From Cunninghamia lanceolata (lineage: Eukaryota; Streptophyta; Pinopsida; Cupressales; Cupressaceae), in assembly GCA_027924645.1 (NCBI GenBank), contig BSBN01001687.1:4588001-4652000 (forward strand): 64,000 nt of DNA, given 5' to 3'. The translations under genes were made by a program, and so were the position numbers. Shown here one piece after another: positions 20,331-33,600 of the stretch; within the stretch, counting starts at the first letter, position 1, and every line of letters begins with the position of its first letter. Under the pieces are notes generated by a model that saw only the letters and a program-made list of their open reading frames with translations, was not told the origin of the DNA and made no database searches.

Positions 20331-23300
20331 AGGTGTTCTTAATTACTCAATTGTTTATCATGAAATACATCAGCTGGAATGTAAGGGGGTTAGAGTCCCT
20401 TGATAGGAAATATTTGGTAAGGGATCTAGTAAATAAGAACAAGGATCTCGATTTCTTAATGCTGCAGGAAGTCAAAACTGTGAACTTTCAATTAGATAAT
20501 ACTTTAAGATTTATTTGGAAGGAGTCCATCAAAATTCACACTAATCATTCTAAAGGTAAAGGTGGCACTGTTATCCTCATCAATCTTGTTTGGTGTGATT
20601 TTGTTTCCCAATCTAGGGCTTCTCCTTGTAACAGGGCTGTATGGGTAAGCATTGACAAGAATGGAGAAAGGTTTGGTGTATGTTCTGTATATGCCCCAAA
20701 TGACTATAAAGAGAGGGGTACTCTATGGGAATGGCTTGCATCCAGCCTCCCAAAAATCCCATGGATTTTTGCTGGGGATTTTAACATGGTGGAAAACGTG
20801 GAGGACAAAGTGGGGAGGTTGAAGCTGGATTGGAAGGGCAATGAGAAATACTTTTGGCTAAGATTTAAGAAGTCTCTTAGACTGATTGACCCCCTAGAGG
20901 GAGCTAAAAATAGAAGTAAGGCTATTTGGTTCTCTTGGTGCAATGCTCAAACTAGAGGCAGGAGAATTTATTGCAGATTAGACAAGTTTTATGTAAACAA
21001 AGAATTTTTTCAGTTTAAATGGCCTCCTGAGGAGTATGCAGTTAAGGTCATGCCTAGTTCTCTTTTAGACCATCACCCAATTAGTGCAGAAATTGTTCCT
21101 ATCTCTCATGATATGTCAGCTAAAGTTAAACATCCTAAGCCTTTCAAGCTTAATGTTATGCTGTTAGATGTGGAGGACTATAGCCAAGGGATTTTATCTA
21201 TAAGGAACATCTTGAAAGGTTGGAAAATGCATGAATCTTTAGTTCAATATTGGTCTGAACTTGTCAAAGCTTGCCAAGGAATATTTTGAATGTGTGGTAA
21301 AAAATTGGCCTTGGACAGAAGAAGAGAGGAAAGATTGTTGCAAACACAGTTTTTGGAAGCAGAAAAGGAGGCTCAAGAAAATCCATTTGATGAAGATTTG
21401 GTAGCATTGATGGGAGCTATTAAAAATGGCCTCAGATACTTTGAAAACTTGAGGACTCTTAGTGCAAAAAATAGGGCCAGACTGAATTGGATCCAAGGGG
21501 GTGATAGGCGATTCAAATATTTCTTTAACATCCTGAGGAGTAAATTTAGACAAGAACATGTGGAAATGATTTCAGAGAATGGGATAGAAGTGACTGATCA
21601 GGAAGGTATTAAGAAAGTTTTTATGAACTTCTATGAGTCATTGTTTAAGGTAGATGATGGAGGTTCAAGTTGTGTTGAGGCTCAGGTACTATGTGCTGAT
21701 ATTTGCCCCAAGAAAATAGATAATGATATGGCCAATAAACTGAAGAAAAGTTTATCCAAAGAGGAGGTTAGAGATGCCATTTTCTCTATGAGTTTTGACA
21801 AGTCCCCAGGACCAGATGGGCTGCCTGCAGAATTCTACAAGGCTAATGCAGATTGGGTGGTAGATGATCTTCTAGAGGTGTATGAAAAGGCCATAGAGAA
21901 AGGCTCGTTGGGCAAAGAAATTAATAGAGGAGTTATTAAATTGTTTCCTAAAGGTGGGGATAAATCCAACTTGAAAAACTGGAGACCTATTACCTTGCTT
22001 AATGTGTCTTACAAAATTATGGCCAAAGTGTTGGCAAGGAGGCTTGTAGAAATACTGCTAGCTATTATTAATGTTACACAGATAGGATTCATTAAGGGTA
22101 GGTACATTTTGGAGAATTTGTTGACTAGCTAGGAAGCTACTCATTGGGCCAAAGAGTCTGCACAAAATGCTGGAATACTTTTACTTGACTTTGAGAAGGC
22201 GTATGATAGAATAGAATGGTCATTTATAATTTGTGTATTGCAGGCATTTGGTTTTCCATGTGAATTTATTAAAATGGTGAAGATGCTTTTTGCGGATGCT
22301 TTTGCTCAAATTGAAGTGAATGGAGAGCTTACTAACTCCTTCCAAATTGGAAGATCTATAAGATAGGGGTGCCCTTTGGTACCAGCACTATTTGTCATTG
22401 CATCTGAAGCCCTTTTCTATTTCTTGAGAATGGATAAAATTCCTAGAACCTTTAAAGGTATTGAGCTCCCTAATGGATCTTCCTTGTTGAACATGCAATT
22501 TGTAGATGATACTGCTATATATCTAGTCCTGGAAGAAGAAAACCTAAGTAATTTGCAATGTAGGTTAAACAAGTTTTGTGCAGCCTCAGGGGCTAAAGTA
22601 TCTTACTGCAAGTCTACTCTCCTTGGTTGGGATGAATCCCCACCTAGGTGGCTGGACTTGGAGGTATGGCAATGGGGTGGCCCTAAGAAGCTAGTGAGGT
22701 TCCTAGGTATTCCATTCGCTTTGGACCTCTCTTTAAAACAAATGTGGGATTGGTTGTATGCCAAAATTGAGATCAAACATAAAGGTTGGAATAGACAGGC
22801 TCTGTCCTTAGTAGGAAGGTTGCAAGTCTGTCAGAAAATTCTTTCTTCTTACATAGTGTATCATGCTTCAATGTGGCTCTTTTCTAACTTACAAACATAA
22901 TGTATTCAAAAGGTCATAAGAAACTTTCTCTGGTCTGATGGGAAAGGCAATAGGAAAAAACACTATGTTAAGTGAAGTTGGTGTTGTACTGGAAAGGAGT
23001 TAGGAGGATTTGGTTTGAAAGATCTTAAGTTGCAAGGTATGGCTTTGGTTGCAAAATGGATCATTAAGTCACTTGATGGTAATGAGCCCTGGAAGGTGCT
23101 GGTAAGGAATAATATAGCTCTGGCTAAACTAAGGAAAAGTCCTGGTTGGAGCAATCTACACCCTCATGATTACCTTTTTGGGGATTTCAAAGTCAAACCG
23201 GCAGGATTTGTGGTGTTTGCTTCTATATGGAGAGCATGAGAAACCATTAAGAGTTGCATTTCTTGGCCAAGTTGTGGTGAGGTCTCATTTAGATGGGGAG

Positions 23301-24487
23301 CTCATAGCTCCATCTGGTGGAATCTTAAGCATAATGACATACCGCTAGTACTCATCCAAGGCTGTTCAGGTTTGAAGTGGCAAATCTTCTTGAACTCAAT
23401 ACTTGTAAGAGCTGGGGAAAGTTGAAAGAAGAGTTTGGTCTGAAAGAATCCCAAAAAAGAACTTATTCAGTTTTGGTGGCTGCTTATTCAAGAAATCCTA
23501 GTTAGTCAGGGGGATTGATTGAATAAGCTTTATTGGAAGGATGGTTGCAATGTATTAGTGTATGAGGCTAGAAGGATATATAGAATCCTTAGCAGCTCTA
23601 ACCAAATCCTGGAGCATTGTGCCAAGTCCTGGGATTGTGTCTTTAGTTATAAAAGGTTAAGCCATGTCTTTAAAGCATTTTGGGGTAAGTCTTTGGAACC
23701 TAAGAAGGGATGTTTCAGATGGCTCTTATTGTTAAATAAACTGCCTATTGGGGTAAACAGTCTGGTATGTAAAATGTGTAATATCTTTGAGTCTTGTGAT
23801 CACATCTTTTTTAAATGTCCATTTGCTGTCCAAATCTGGAAAATGTTTTTGGGGGATAATGTGGGTAGGGCTGTCTGGAATTGATTGGTTAAAATTAGAA
23901 TCTTGATTGGTTTTATTTCTAACTTTGACTCTAAATCTAATCTATTCTGGTTAGTTATGACAATTGAAGTTCTATGGGCATTGTGGAAAAAGAGAAACGA
24001 AGAGCATTTCCAAGACAAGCCAAGAGTGCTTACTGAGTCTAAAATGAGACTCACCCAAACTGATATATATTTTCAGGTTGTAGCGGTTGTAGAAGGGCAG
24101 ATGAAGGCTATTGCAAAGGAATCCAAGAAAGAAGGGGCCCCGCAGACCACATAGGTGCTAGCTGTCGAACAATTTATTGAGCAGGGTTTCCAAGAGTTTA
24201 ATAAAACACACAAGTCCTTCAATGAAAAATTGGAGTTGATGCAGTCAGACTTCAACAAAATGGGCTTATATCAGAAGGAGAGAAAGGCTGTCTCTTGTCA
24301 GGATGAAAGCTCTTTAGACTACCGGCCTATTCTTGACAACCAGAAAGTACTTGTGGATGATGATGGTAGCTTGCATATCGGTACAGCTCTTGAGGTAGAG
24401 ACTGATCCCATGGACCTTTTAGAGGTTGTGCCTCTGTCATAGGTTGAGCCCTTTGAAGAAATGGATGATCTCGATGATGCTAACTAG
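20327..24487 (+). pseudogene. LINE ORF2: endonuclease-reverse transcriptase, with stops
   Basis: All of 20327-24487 (1387 codons) reads in one frame, with twelve stops starting at 21287, 22130, 22364, 22898, 22973, 23237, 23423, 23441, 23516, 23882, 24152 and 24440. The APE-type endonuclease lies at 20360-21100. It has 'SWNVRG', the catalytic 'LQEVK', 'AGDFNMVE' and a final 'LLDHHPI' where SDH is usual. Reverse transcriptase lies at about 21780-22800, with 'KSPGPDGLPAEFYK', 'NWRPITLLN', 'LLDFEKAYDR' and the catalytic 'FVDDT'. A zf-RVT domain with C-x2-C and H-x4-C (around 23770-23820) ends the protein. In the family it nicks target DNA and primes reverse transcription. The better methionine for the endonuclease is at 20360. 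No frameshift was found. Confidence 0.85.
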
Positions 24488-24690
24488 GAACTTTCAAATC
24501 TATCAGAGTTTGAAATGCATTTTGTATTAACTGGTTCATAGAGAAAAGATTTAACTTGAGACTTGATCGATTGTAATATGTAGAACTTGGACTTATAGTT
24601 GTATTTTTTTCGTGGCTTCCTTGGCCACGGAATGTACTGCTACTTTTCATATTGGTAATACTAAAGATCTATCTTCAATCCAAAAAAATA

Positions 24691-27600
24691 AATTAATATT
24701 ATTGTTAGTGGATGTTTCATATCTATAATTTGAGGGTTTGAGTTATATATATTTCTTAAAAATATATCTATATATAAACTTTATATTATATATTTATGCC
24801 TCTTATAATATTAATTGAATTTACTAGATGTAATATATATAATATGATATATAACATAATATTAAGTTGAGATGAAAATATATATCTTAATATATATTTA
24901 CCAAAAAATATAATAACACATAAGCTATTTTAATTACTTAAATTGCTTTATTTTATTATTGCATTTATTATGTATAATTACCTAAACTAATATTATTATT
25001 ACTTAAGAGTTATTTTATTTTTTAACATTATTTAATAATTATTTATTACATATCTTAAATAACTAAGTATTTAAATTATATTTTTATAAATATTATATCA
25101 TATAGTTATAAATTGAAATGTATATAGATAAGGGTTAATTACCATACCACTATAATTATTTTATATTCATATTAGTAAGATTTCTTTTTCAATTGAAGAA
25201 TTATTTACTAGTATAAGAAAACTACACTATACTATATTATATAAATTTAAAAAATCTAATATATAAGATAATGTGTATTTTAGAAATTGAAAAATTATTT
25301 ACTAGTATAAGAAAACTACACTATACTATTATATAAATTTAGAAAATCTAATATATAAGATAATGTGTATTTTAGAAACTTAAACTATCCATAAGAAATA
25401 TTCTCACCTTGTTTTCCTTATTTTTGTAGATATGGGTTTAAAAGACAATTTATTAAGACCAATATTAAATATTTATAACCAACTTATTTAATAGGTATTA
25501 ATATATAGAGTTATTTGGGCCTCTAAAAATTGGCTAGAAAAATATATATTATAGCTAGAAGAAAAAAAAGACTATTAAACTGGTTACTAACTATATATAT
25601 TATACATATTAGAACTATATATTGTAATTTTAGTGTGTGACAATTGACCAAAATTGACCAAGACAATTACATATTGGTTTTGCTTGGACCCATATGAAAA
25701 TTTTAGATTATATATGATTAAGTTGTTTGAGTTATAGCTCAATTATGGGGTTAAGCTATATGAATATGAATATAATGTTTTGGTAAATGATACTTACTAA
25801 CTAGAAATATTTGTCCTCATCAACTAACCTACACTTTAAAATTTTACTTAGAGAACATTAGGACTAGGAATTGGCTATGCTTATCTTTAATTTAGTACAA
25901 CCTAACAAACCAACCAATAAAATAATTTGTAATAGATAGGACATTGTGACTTGAAGAAAAAATATAAACAACGAATCTTGTTAAAGGAAGAGACAATTCT
26001 TGGATGGTTGAATAGTGATGGTTTTAGAAATTGGAAAAAATGACTTTATAAGAGATTTTTCACAATGGTGGTAGACGAAAACTACTATGGGGAGGAAATA
26101 TTGGTCAAATGGGATTGCTTGAATGGGATTGTTTGAATGAGACTATTGTGGATGGTGGTCTTCATGTATGCCTATTTCAAACTCCTTTATAGGTGCTTAC
26201 TAGGGACCCTTCACTCTTACCCACATGATCTACTGCCATCAGATTGCATGCTAGTCTGTATCATAACAGGGTAAGATTGGGTCTAGTTGTAACTCCTTTA
26301 ATTTTGTTTCTCGAAACTTAGCAATTTTTCTCTTTATAACAACTAAGTTGGTGTAGGGATGAGAAAGATGATAGAAGGCTACCTTGCCTCTACCATTGGC
26401 AAATGTTAAATCAATGTTGTCAATATGTCTCACATATCCTAGTGCAAAACCCTTGTTTATCACATTTTCTGGAAACTCATACACCTTACCTAAGTACCCA
26501 ACAAAGTCTCTAAAGAGTCTTATGATAGTATTGGAGGGACCAAAGAACCAATCACCTACTCAACCAAATCTAAGGATTATTATATAAGACTTGGAGAGTC
26601 TTGTAGCCTTTTCTCTTATGATTAAAATCATAGTATGAAAAAAAAATTAATCCACATACTCATAATAATAAAAATAATCTTTGAAACTAAAAAATGAATC
26701 TAACCTCAAGGATCTTGCATAATTAATCATAGAGGTTGTAAACATATTGTCAAAATGCAAATATTATTGTAAGGAGATATGGATATTGATCTCCTTTTTC
26801 CTTGTAGGATTGATAAATGACATAATATTATAGATACCATAAATTCAAGACTCCAAGGGCATAGAAATATTGATAACCCATTTTTTATAAATATTGAGTT
26901 TTAAAACATTGTTTGGGATTTGGTTTGGATAGATAATTAAAGACCTTGAATTGGGAAGGTGTTCTTAATTATTTTAGGAATTCATACTTAGATGGTTGAG
27001 AGATCAATCATGATGGAAAAGATGAATTTGATAAGAGGGTAATGTGGATCATCCTTTCTTTACTAGTGTTTCTAATATATTGGTCAAACTAAGTTAGTAT
27101 TGACCTACTCATTGTCAAATCAGATATACACATGTTTGCTCTAAGTATTGGTGTTACATGTGGCTTATGGGGGGGCTATCTAATCCCAATTGTTCCTAGA
27201 AGCCTACATGTAGCTCAATAAGTAACCATGTTAATTCATTTAGGAGGAAGTTTAGTGGTTAAGGTTAAGGGATAGTATTCCTAAAAGAGTTCATGATGTT
27301 AGGTGTGTTGTTCCTCTTCCCATGGTCTAGATGTAATGTATTTAAATGTGTAGACCTGAGTTATGACACATAGGATTTAATCACATACCACAATTTTGTC
27401 TCATTATAGTTAAGATCATAACTAACTCCAGATAACATTTTAAAAGGTCATTAGGTTGGTACTTCTTTAAATATGTGAATTACCCTATGTAACTTATTTT
27501 TTATCTACCAATATATAGTGGGATTGTTGAATAAAGGTCAAATAGTCATATAGGTGTGAAGTGTCATTCATTTATAATATCTATTAATGATAGTATATTA

Positions 27601-29656
27601 ATGGCATAGTCTAAAGGAAATAATTACCTTGGTTATACTTAAGTATACTTCTAAGCTGCAAAATTATTTTAGAAGAGATATTTTTTGGAGCATTATATAA
27701 TAATTGCTATATGGTAAAGAAATGCATTCAAAATATATTGGGGTGAACCATAATTAAAGGTTGGAAAAATATTTCTTTCCAATTTTATTTCTTGACCACT
27801 TGTTAGGGTGTTTAGAATCATAATTTTGATAATCCACTCATGTAAATATAATATTACATTAATCATGAAGTTTTGGAAAGATTTATTATACATCATGAGA
27901 CCTCAATTGGGAGATGCAACTTTAGTTGTATTAAGTTTAAGTCTTGTTAAAACTATTTCAATTTAGCTCATGCTCTCTTGTACACGAAAGTCTCTTGGAA
28001 CCATAGAGATAATAAGTTAGTCTTTCTAATAGACAAAATTCTAAATCCCTTCCAAATTTCATTTAGTTTTTATGTCTATTTCTTAGAAAGTGGTGTTCCT
28101 ATACTTGTTGATATATAAAAACAAAAACTTGATAATTAGATTGATTTAACATAAGTTACATTATGGGGCCATAACCCACAAGTCCCGGGTTCATTGTCAC
28201 ATCTTAAACTTTGGGAAAAATGATGTTGTCAAGTGGAATGAAGCAATCTTTTATAAGATATGAAACCAAACATATTATCTTAGCATCTACCATGGGGGCA
28301 TGTCAAATCTTATAGGGGGAGCTCAATGATCTATGATTAGAATAATATATGATTATTATACAAATTTGATTTTGAAAAGAGAAAGTAGTTCATGGTACAA
28401 AGATGAACATTTTGTTAAAGATGTTTTTATCTTCAACAAATTTGAAACTCATACCAAGCCTAGATTGTTAAAGACTTATAAGTATTTTTACAAAACAAAC
28501 TAAAACATTAAGTCAAACCAAATCAAACACACGAACATAGTTGAAGGTCTTGAAAGAACAACATAATTGAGTTCTTTATTGTACTACAATGTAATAAACT
28601 TACCCATACTAAGGCACATGGATATTTAAATAGAATTCTTGTTGGCTAATTAGAAAAGAAAAAACCCATATTCAAGGTCAAGGAATAAGATGACCTTGTC
28701 CTAATAAAACAATCATTATAGATACAAAATTGTTAATTCAAATGTCACATGGTATTGGTTGTTTCTCATTATTGAATGAATATTTTTGTTGTTGTAGACT
28801 TATAGCTAGAGTGGATGCCTTTTTGGGAACTTTGGTATCACATGGTTATTTTATACACTATTATTCATGTATTTTTTTCTTTAATCCATAATTATAATCA
28901 ACCTCCAATTTGAAGGCTCCAAGGGAGTAGACAAATTGACAACCCATTTAAAATCCATTATTTAGGATTTGAATTTGGATGACCAATCCAAATACTTTGA
29001 ATTGAGATGATATAATCTATTTATAGGAGTAGACATAATTAGGTGGTTGAATAATCAATCTATGTGGGTGATTTGTTAATGCTTTAATTATAAATACCTT
29101 ATAGGATTATGTGTATTACCTTTTATTTTATTGTGTTATGTTAAATTGGACTTGATCTTGACCCAATAACATTATACATGTTCTTTGTGCAATATTATAT
29201 AGAAAGAGAGGATAATCATGTAGCCAAGAATGCATGATTATCATCTTGGAATATATAAGTATGTAAGTTATATAGTAGCGAATGGTGGGTGAATGCATAG
29301 TAGAGATATGTATGTTACATGAGTGACCAAATTGAAAAAGTTATAAGGGATTTAGCATATAGTCTTGCATTAACTCCTTGATTGCAAATTCATGTAGAAG
29401 TATATATAGTTGTGATTAGATTATTGATTGGAAAAATTTCATATTGAATCTATTTGTGATTAAATTATGTTAGAAAGTGTTACTGAAAATATCTAGAAAA
29501 TTGTAAAATAGAATTATAGATGAAGTTAAAATGAAATATATTCATTGGGATATGAATAGTGTTACATCCACACTTGACTAATCATTTTTATGTTGAATTA
29601 TGTTGTAGATTCAACTTCAACTACTGAGGACAACATCTAATTTATAGGGGGAGAAT
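24691..29656. other. Interior of the LARD-like element, non-coding
   Basis: Five kilobases of AT-rich DNA with no recognisable protein. The longest stretches (26251-26484 minus, 27693-27896 minus) match nothing I know. It includes the tandem duplication at 25201-25380. It ends in the purine tract before the 3' LTR. Confidence 0.6.
25201..25380. repeat. Tandem duplication, period about 94 bases
   Basis: Two near-identical copies begin TTATTTACTAGTATAAG (25201 and 25295) and run to the words ATAATGTGTATTTTAGAAA. Differences are one small gap and a few substitutions, so the duplication is recent relative to its surroundings. Confidence 0.85.
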
Positions 29657-30426
29657 TGTTATGGGACTTTTTCCCTGATAAAATAATTAAATAAGTAAAG
29701 TTTATAAAAAAATTATTGAAGAATAAAAAGGAAAGGAAAATAAAAACAAATTATTTAATAGTAAAGAAGATGTGTAAAATAAAAGGATAAAATAAAGTTA
29801 CTTTCAAGTTAAAAAGAAGTTAAAAGGTTAAAAGAACCTTATAAAAATAAAAATACTCTTATGTAAGGGACACAGGAAAATGTACAGGAAAGTATACAGG
29901 TAAGTATACAGGAATCAGAGGGCACAAAGGAGTGACGATTAGGGTCATTGGATGGGCACTAAGCATTTGGAGAAGGGGCACACATAATGTGTCCAATTCA
30001 GGGTACAATGTACAGTCAAGAGTGTCTTGGCTAGGGCTATGTTTATTTGTGCCGTGAGGCACAATTGGTTCTATGTAAGAACCAATTCCTTCGAGGGTGC
30101 TCTTTGTCGGGAGCAACCAAGACCTATGATTACTCCTCCAAGTACCGTATAACATCTTAGTTCTTCACATATAAGTGATTTATATATTTATTTGCAGTAA
30201 ATATTACCAATGTTGCATTGATTAAATTATTGTTTCAAATTGATGTTATTAAAGTTTATTGATGAAATATTTTGTTGTACAATGTTATTTGCTATGTTTA
30301 ACATTTATTCAATGTATGAAAAATAGATTTATTTATTTCTATTTCAAATAATTTTCCTGCTTTATAGTTGTTAAGAAAATAATAACTTTCCGGTAAATAC
30401 ATGTTACTTGGGTGAAAAGGAGATCA
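29657..30426 (+). repeat. LARD-like element 3' LTR
   Basis: This pairs with 17046-17826. Just inside it has the word GGAAAATGTACAGGAAAG and a repeated 'acaggaaagtatacagg' block missing from the other LTR. Confidence 0.7.
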
Positions 30427-31204
30427 CACTATGGGACCCAAAGGCAAAGTAAAACCACACAAAACAAAAACACCAATTGGCAGCCACCTAGCTACTTTTG
30501 GTTGCTCTCTATTTCTTTGTTGATCGCCATTCTTCTGCTATGGATTTTGCTCAAGTAATTTTCCACTCTTATTATCCTCTTTTCTTCAAATAGGGATGTT
30601 AATGACCCAACATTTAGAATATCCATGTATTTGATCTGGAAGTCCTCATATGCCTTACATTCCATGATGTAGTGTCATTTTGCTTCTGCTAATCCCGATG
30701 GACAGAGATGATAAATCTTATCTGCCCACTCCTCTTTTAGTATCTTCAACCTTCCTGTTTCACACCTAAGATGGTATGAACTAATTCTAAGTTGGGCTAT
30801 TAACATTTGAGCTTTCCATTTGACATTCACTCCTATTAGTACTTTTGTTTGTGGTTGCATGTGCGGTTAAATTTTATGACATAATATTCTTTTTTTTTCC
30901 CAAGTTGTCTAGTCCATATGATTCCTTTGACTTTCTCTTTTACATACTTTTTGATTTCCACATTTGTGTTTGGGCATTCCTATATTTTAATGCCCCATTT
31001 GTTCATCCACTTGGGATTTTACTTCATCCTTGTGTTCTACTTTTTAGTTAACTTTCCTTTTGCTAGAATTTGGGGCCAGTGGTGTCCCTCCATGTTCTCA
31101 ATTCTCTTCAAATAACCTAATAGTTGGGTTATCACCATCACCTCAATTGAAAAAGCTCCAGGATCTACTAAGATGATCTCATATAGAACCATGCTATTTA
31201 ATTT
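30427..31204. other. LINE-derived remnant and unassigned DNA
   Basis: Besides the zf-RVT remnant at 30675-30860, I see nothing coding. The block 30440-30560 resembles 950-1040 and 36040-36130 in unit A. Confidence 0.45.
30675..30860 (-). pseudogene. LINE ORF2 C-terminal (zf-RVT) remnant
   Basis: The minus-strand frame contains 'QLRISSYHLRCETGRLKILKEEW' in two parts: a leucine/arginine helix, then 'RCETGR', then 'HLCPSG'. Downstream on the same strand, just past the frame end, 'HYIMECKAYED' can be read. C-x2-C-type spacing followed by H-x4-C is the signature of the zinc-binding end of LINE ORF2 proteins. It belongs to a different LINE lineage from the 18-24 kb element, because the motif spacing and sequence differ. 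Unit A carries more diverged copies near 1080-1180 and 36170-36270. It is a fragment only, with no endonuclease or polymerase nearby. Confidence 0.6.
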
Positions 31205-32045
31205 GAAACCTTTTGTATGTTTAGAGAATACCTAGTGAATTAGTTTTTGCTTTTGCTTTGGAGAAAGTAAAAATGCTTTGGTCCACATATGAAAAGGAGG
31301 ATACAAACATATTTTCACATCATGTTTTTCTTTAGAAAGATATCAAATTATAAGTTGGTTCACTTTATCTTAGTTAAAAATATTGGTTATGCTATTTTTT
31401 TATTAAAATCAAAACAATTAATCCACTATCTAGATGTAACCTTAGATTCAGTGCATTTCAATACGAGGTATCAATTTTAGCACTAGTACAAATTAAGAAT
31501 TATAATATTGTTCTACAATGGATAATGGAGAGACAACTAGGGCATAATTAGTTATTGTTTTTTAAAAAGTAATAATTATGTGAGAGGCATAACTTACATT
31601 GGTAGCAAGGGGAGAAGAGTCTCATGCCATGAGCATAAAAGAATAGTTGAAAGACAAATATTTAGAGTTCACATTTATTTTTGAAATATAAAGTCCCTAA
31701 CATTAGTATAAATAAAATATGTAGTAAATAAAATTGCTCTATGGTAAAATAAATTAACTCCTAATTTAAAATAGCTCTAAAGTAAAATAAATTAGAGCTC
31801 TAAATTAAAATAAATTAAAGACAAATAATTTAAAAAATGATTTGTGGCCAACAAATGAAATGGTGTGACTTTTAAAAAAAACTAGCATACTTATCTTAGA
31901 TAAATCTATATAAAAGGTATGAAGCAAAAGAAAGAGTAGGCCCAAAAGTTGAAGCAAGATTGGAAGTGAATTCAACATGATGAAAGGAAGAGGGAAACCC
32001 AATGGGTTGAAGATCATGGAAATTGAAAGTGCCAAGAGGGAAGAA
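31205..32045. repeat. Dispersed repeat (empty-site paralogue of 4405-5790)
   Basis: This aligns with 4405-5009 and continues without interruption into the part matching 5736-5790. It therefore shows the state before the solo LTR inserted at 5010. No conserved protein is encoded. Confidence 0.7.
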
Positions 32046-32342
32046 GTTTTGGTAGTATATAGGCAAATCCATATTAGAATAGTAGATACAATGAGGTGAG
32101 GGTTGCTTTATCTTTGTCATTTATGTATTAAATGTTTGATTAATAAAATTTCTCTTTAGACTCACTCTAAATTCTAGGGTTAGATATTCTTGATCATTAT
32201 TAGTTAATTTATCCTATAAATTTATTATATTTTATGTTTTATTCACTATAATATTATTTTAACAGTACATTTATTAAAAAATATACTGTATTTTTTCTCA
32301 TAAACTTGGGTAAGGCACCCAAGAGCCATGTATACATATATA
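32046..32342. other. AT-rich spacer, no feature seen
   Basis: About 300 bases with no gene, hairpin or repeat that I could recognise. Confidence 0.5.
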
Positions 32343-32900
32343 CACTCAGATTTTGGTAGTGAGGAGCTCACCAGATCCATCTAAAAAAGAGAATTATCCT
32401 CCTAGATCATATTTACATAGAAACTGACATGGAGATCAAATCACATAACTACATAATTCCCAAGGTCAAAACTAGTTAATGATCTAACATGGTAGAAATA
32501 TCCTTCTCACCATAAACAACTAGCATGTTCTTATGTCAGTTGTTTACAATTTTCTTGACTCCCACTCATTTTGACTGACTTGTTTGACTTGATCCACTAA
32601 TAATCATTAACTGTTTCAAATCCTCTATTTTTGAATAAGGTCGATCTATGTTGACCAGTCAGTTAGATTTCAACTTACAATGTATTGGTTGTTTAAGCTT
32701 TACTGAAAGAGACACCATATAAACTGCAACCAAAGAGAGAATTATTGCACAAATAAGTGACTACATCACATCGAAGATGTTTCTTTGTTCGTGAGAAATT
32801 GACAAAGGTTAAGGAAGATATTTGTCATGGATTCCTTGACTACAATACAAGGGGTGCCATCCATCTACTTTGCAATTCCTTGATCATGCTAACTTGTGTC
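32343..32900. repeat. Dispersed repeat, copy 2 (pair of 14477-15030)
   Basis: Same orientation and similar length as the first copy. In the first copy this block is followed directly by a foldback element; here it is followed by unrelated DNA. Confidence 0.8.
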
Positions 32901-33600
32901 TAAAGGTAAAGATTGGACATTTTTTGTTCATTAGACATTGTAAAATCTTATATCATTTTCTCACCTTCCTTTCTTGGCTTAGGGAATCTACTACTTTTCA
33001 CCTTCATCATTATGTCTCCCATTATCACCTATTTGTGCTTACCTCGGCCTAAGGAGGATGCCATTGCACAACTCCAAACAAAAGAAAATAGACTCAGAGA
33101 AAAGAGTGCTTCAAAAAAGAATAAGCTATCTTATACCCAATTGATGTCATATCACAATAACACCGTTTGGAGAAGAATTATCACTAAATGTGCTGAGCAA
33201 AACTCAAGCCTATAGTTGTATTAATGGTCATTGCAAGGACCATCAAATGAACCAATTAAAATAGTTTCTAAGATTTGGCATAGCTGTTGCTACCTTAACA
33301 TCATTATTGCTCACCCCTTATTAGACCATATAATTTGTGTTTTTAATTAAAAATATTTTAATATTTTTTTAAAAAATGAAATATATTTTTTGTGCAGTAA
33401 TTTTAATTTAAATGTTAAATCATTGAAGAGTTTGTTTAAACTCACTTAGAATTTATACTTAACCATTTTGTAGATGCTACTATTTAAATTTTGTTCAATT
33501 TAAAATATTCTAATATTTCTTTGTTTCCACTACATTTCTTAAAAAATTATTTAAAAACATATTTCATTAATATATAAACTATTTTTATGGAGTAAAAAGT
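32901..33600. other. Unassigned DNA with a short open frame
   Basis: A 100-codon plus-strand frame (32913-33215) starts hydrophobic and becomes Lys/Glu/Ser-rich from 'PRPKEDAIAQLQTKENRL' on. I do not recognise it and see no splice sites that extend it. It may be a fragment of a captured gene or chance. The rest is AT-rich without features. Confidence 0.3.

Larger units (their letters stand above)
18172..24690 (+). mobile_element. L1-type LINE, nearly full length
   Basis: This has a 5' leader, ORF1 (18561-20330), ORF2 (20327-24487), a 3' untranslated part and a short A-rich tail (24682-24690). Flanking words 'taaatttaatattatgatag' (about 18152-18171) and a one-gap variant after the tail form a candidate target duplication. 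It lies inside the LARD-like element. ORF2 is inactivated by stops but keeps a single frame throughout. Confidence 0.85.
17046..30426 (+). mobile_element. Large non-coding LTR element (LARD-like), host of nested insertions
   Basis: The LTRs at 17046-17826 and 29657-30426 share their starts (TGTTATGGGACTTTTT) and ends (GGTGAAAAGGAGATCA). The left one is followed by a primer-binding-like TGGTATCATTGC (17832-17843) and the right one is preceded by a purine tract (AGGGGGAGAAT). The interior has no recognisable gag or pol. It is interrupted by a LINE; without the LINE and SINE the element would be roughly 6.5 kb. The same AGGGGGAGAAT also precedes the left LTR, so the left boundary may be more complex. 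No target duplication was found. Confidence 0.7.

Noticed and set aside
32913..33215. A host gene exon
   Set aside because: The frame has no recognisable domain, and I could find no convincing splice partners on either side.
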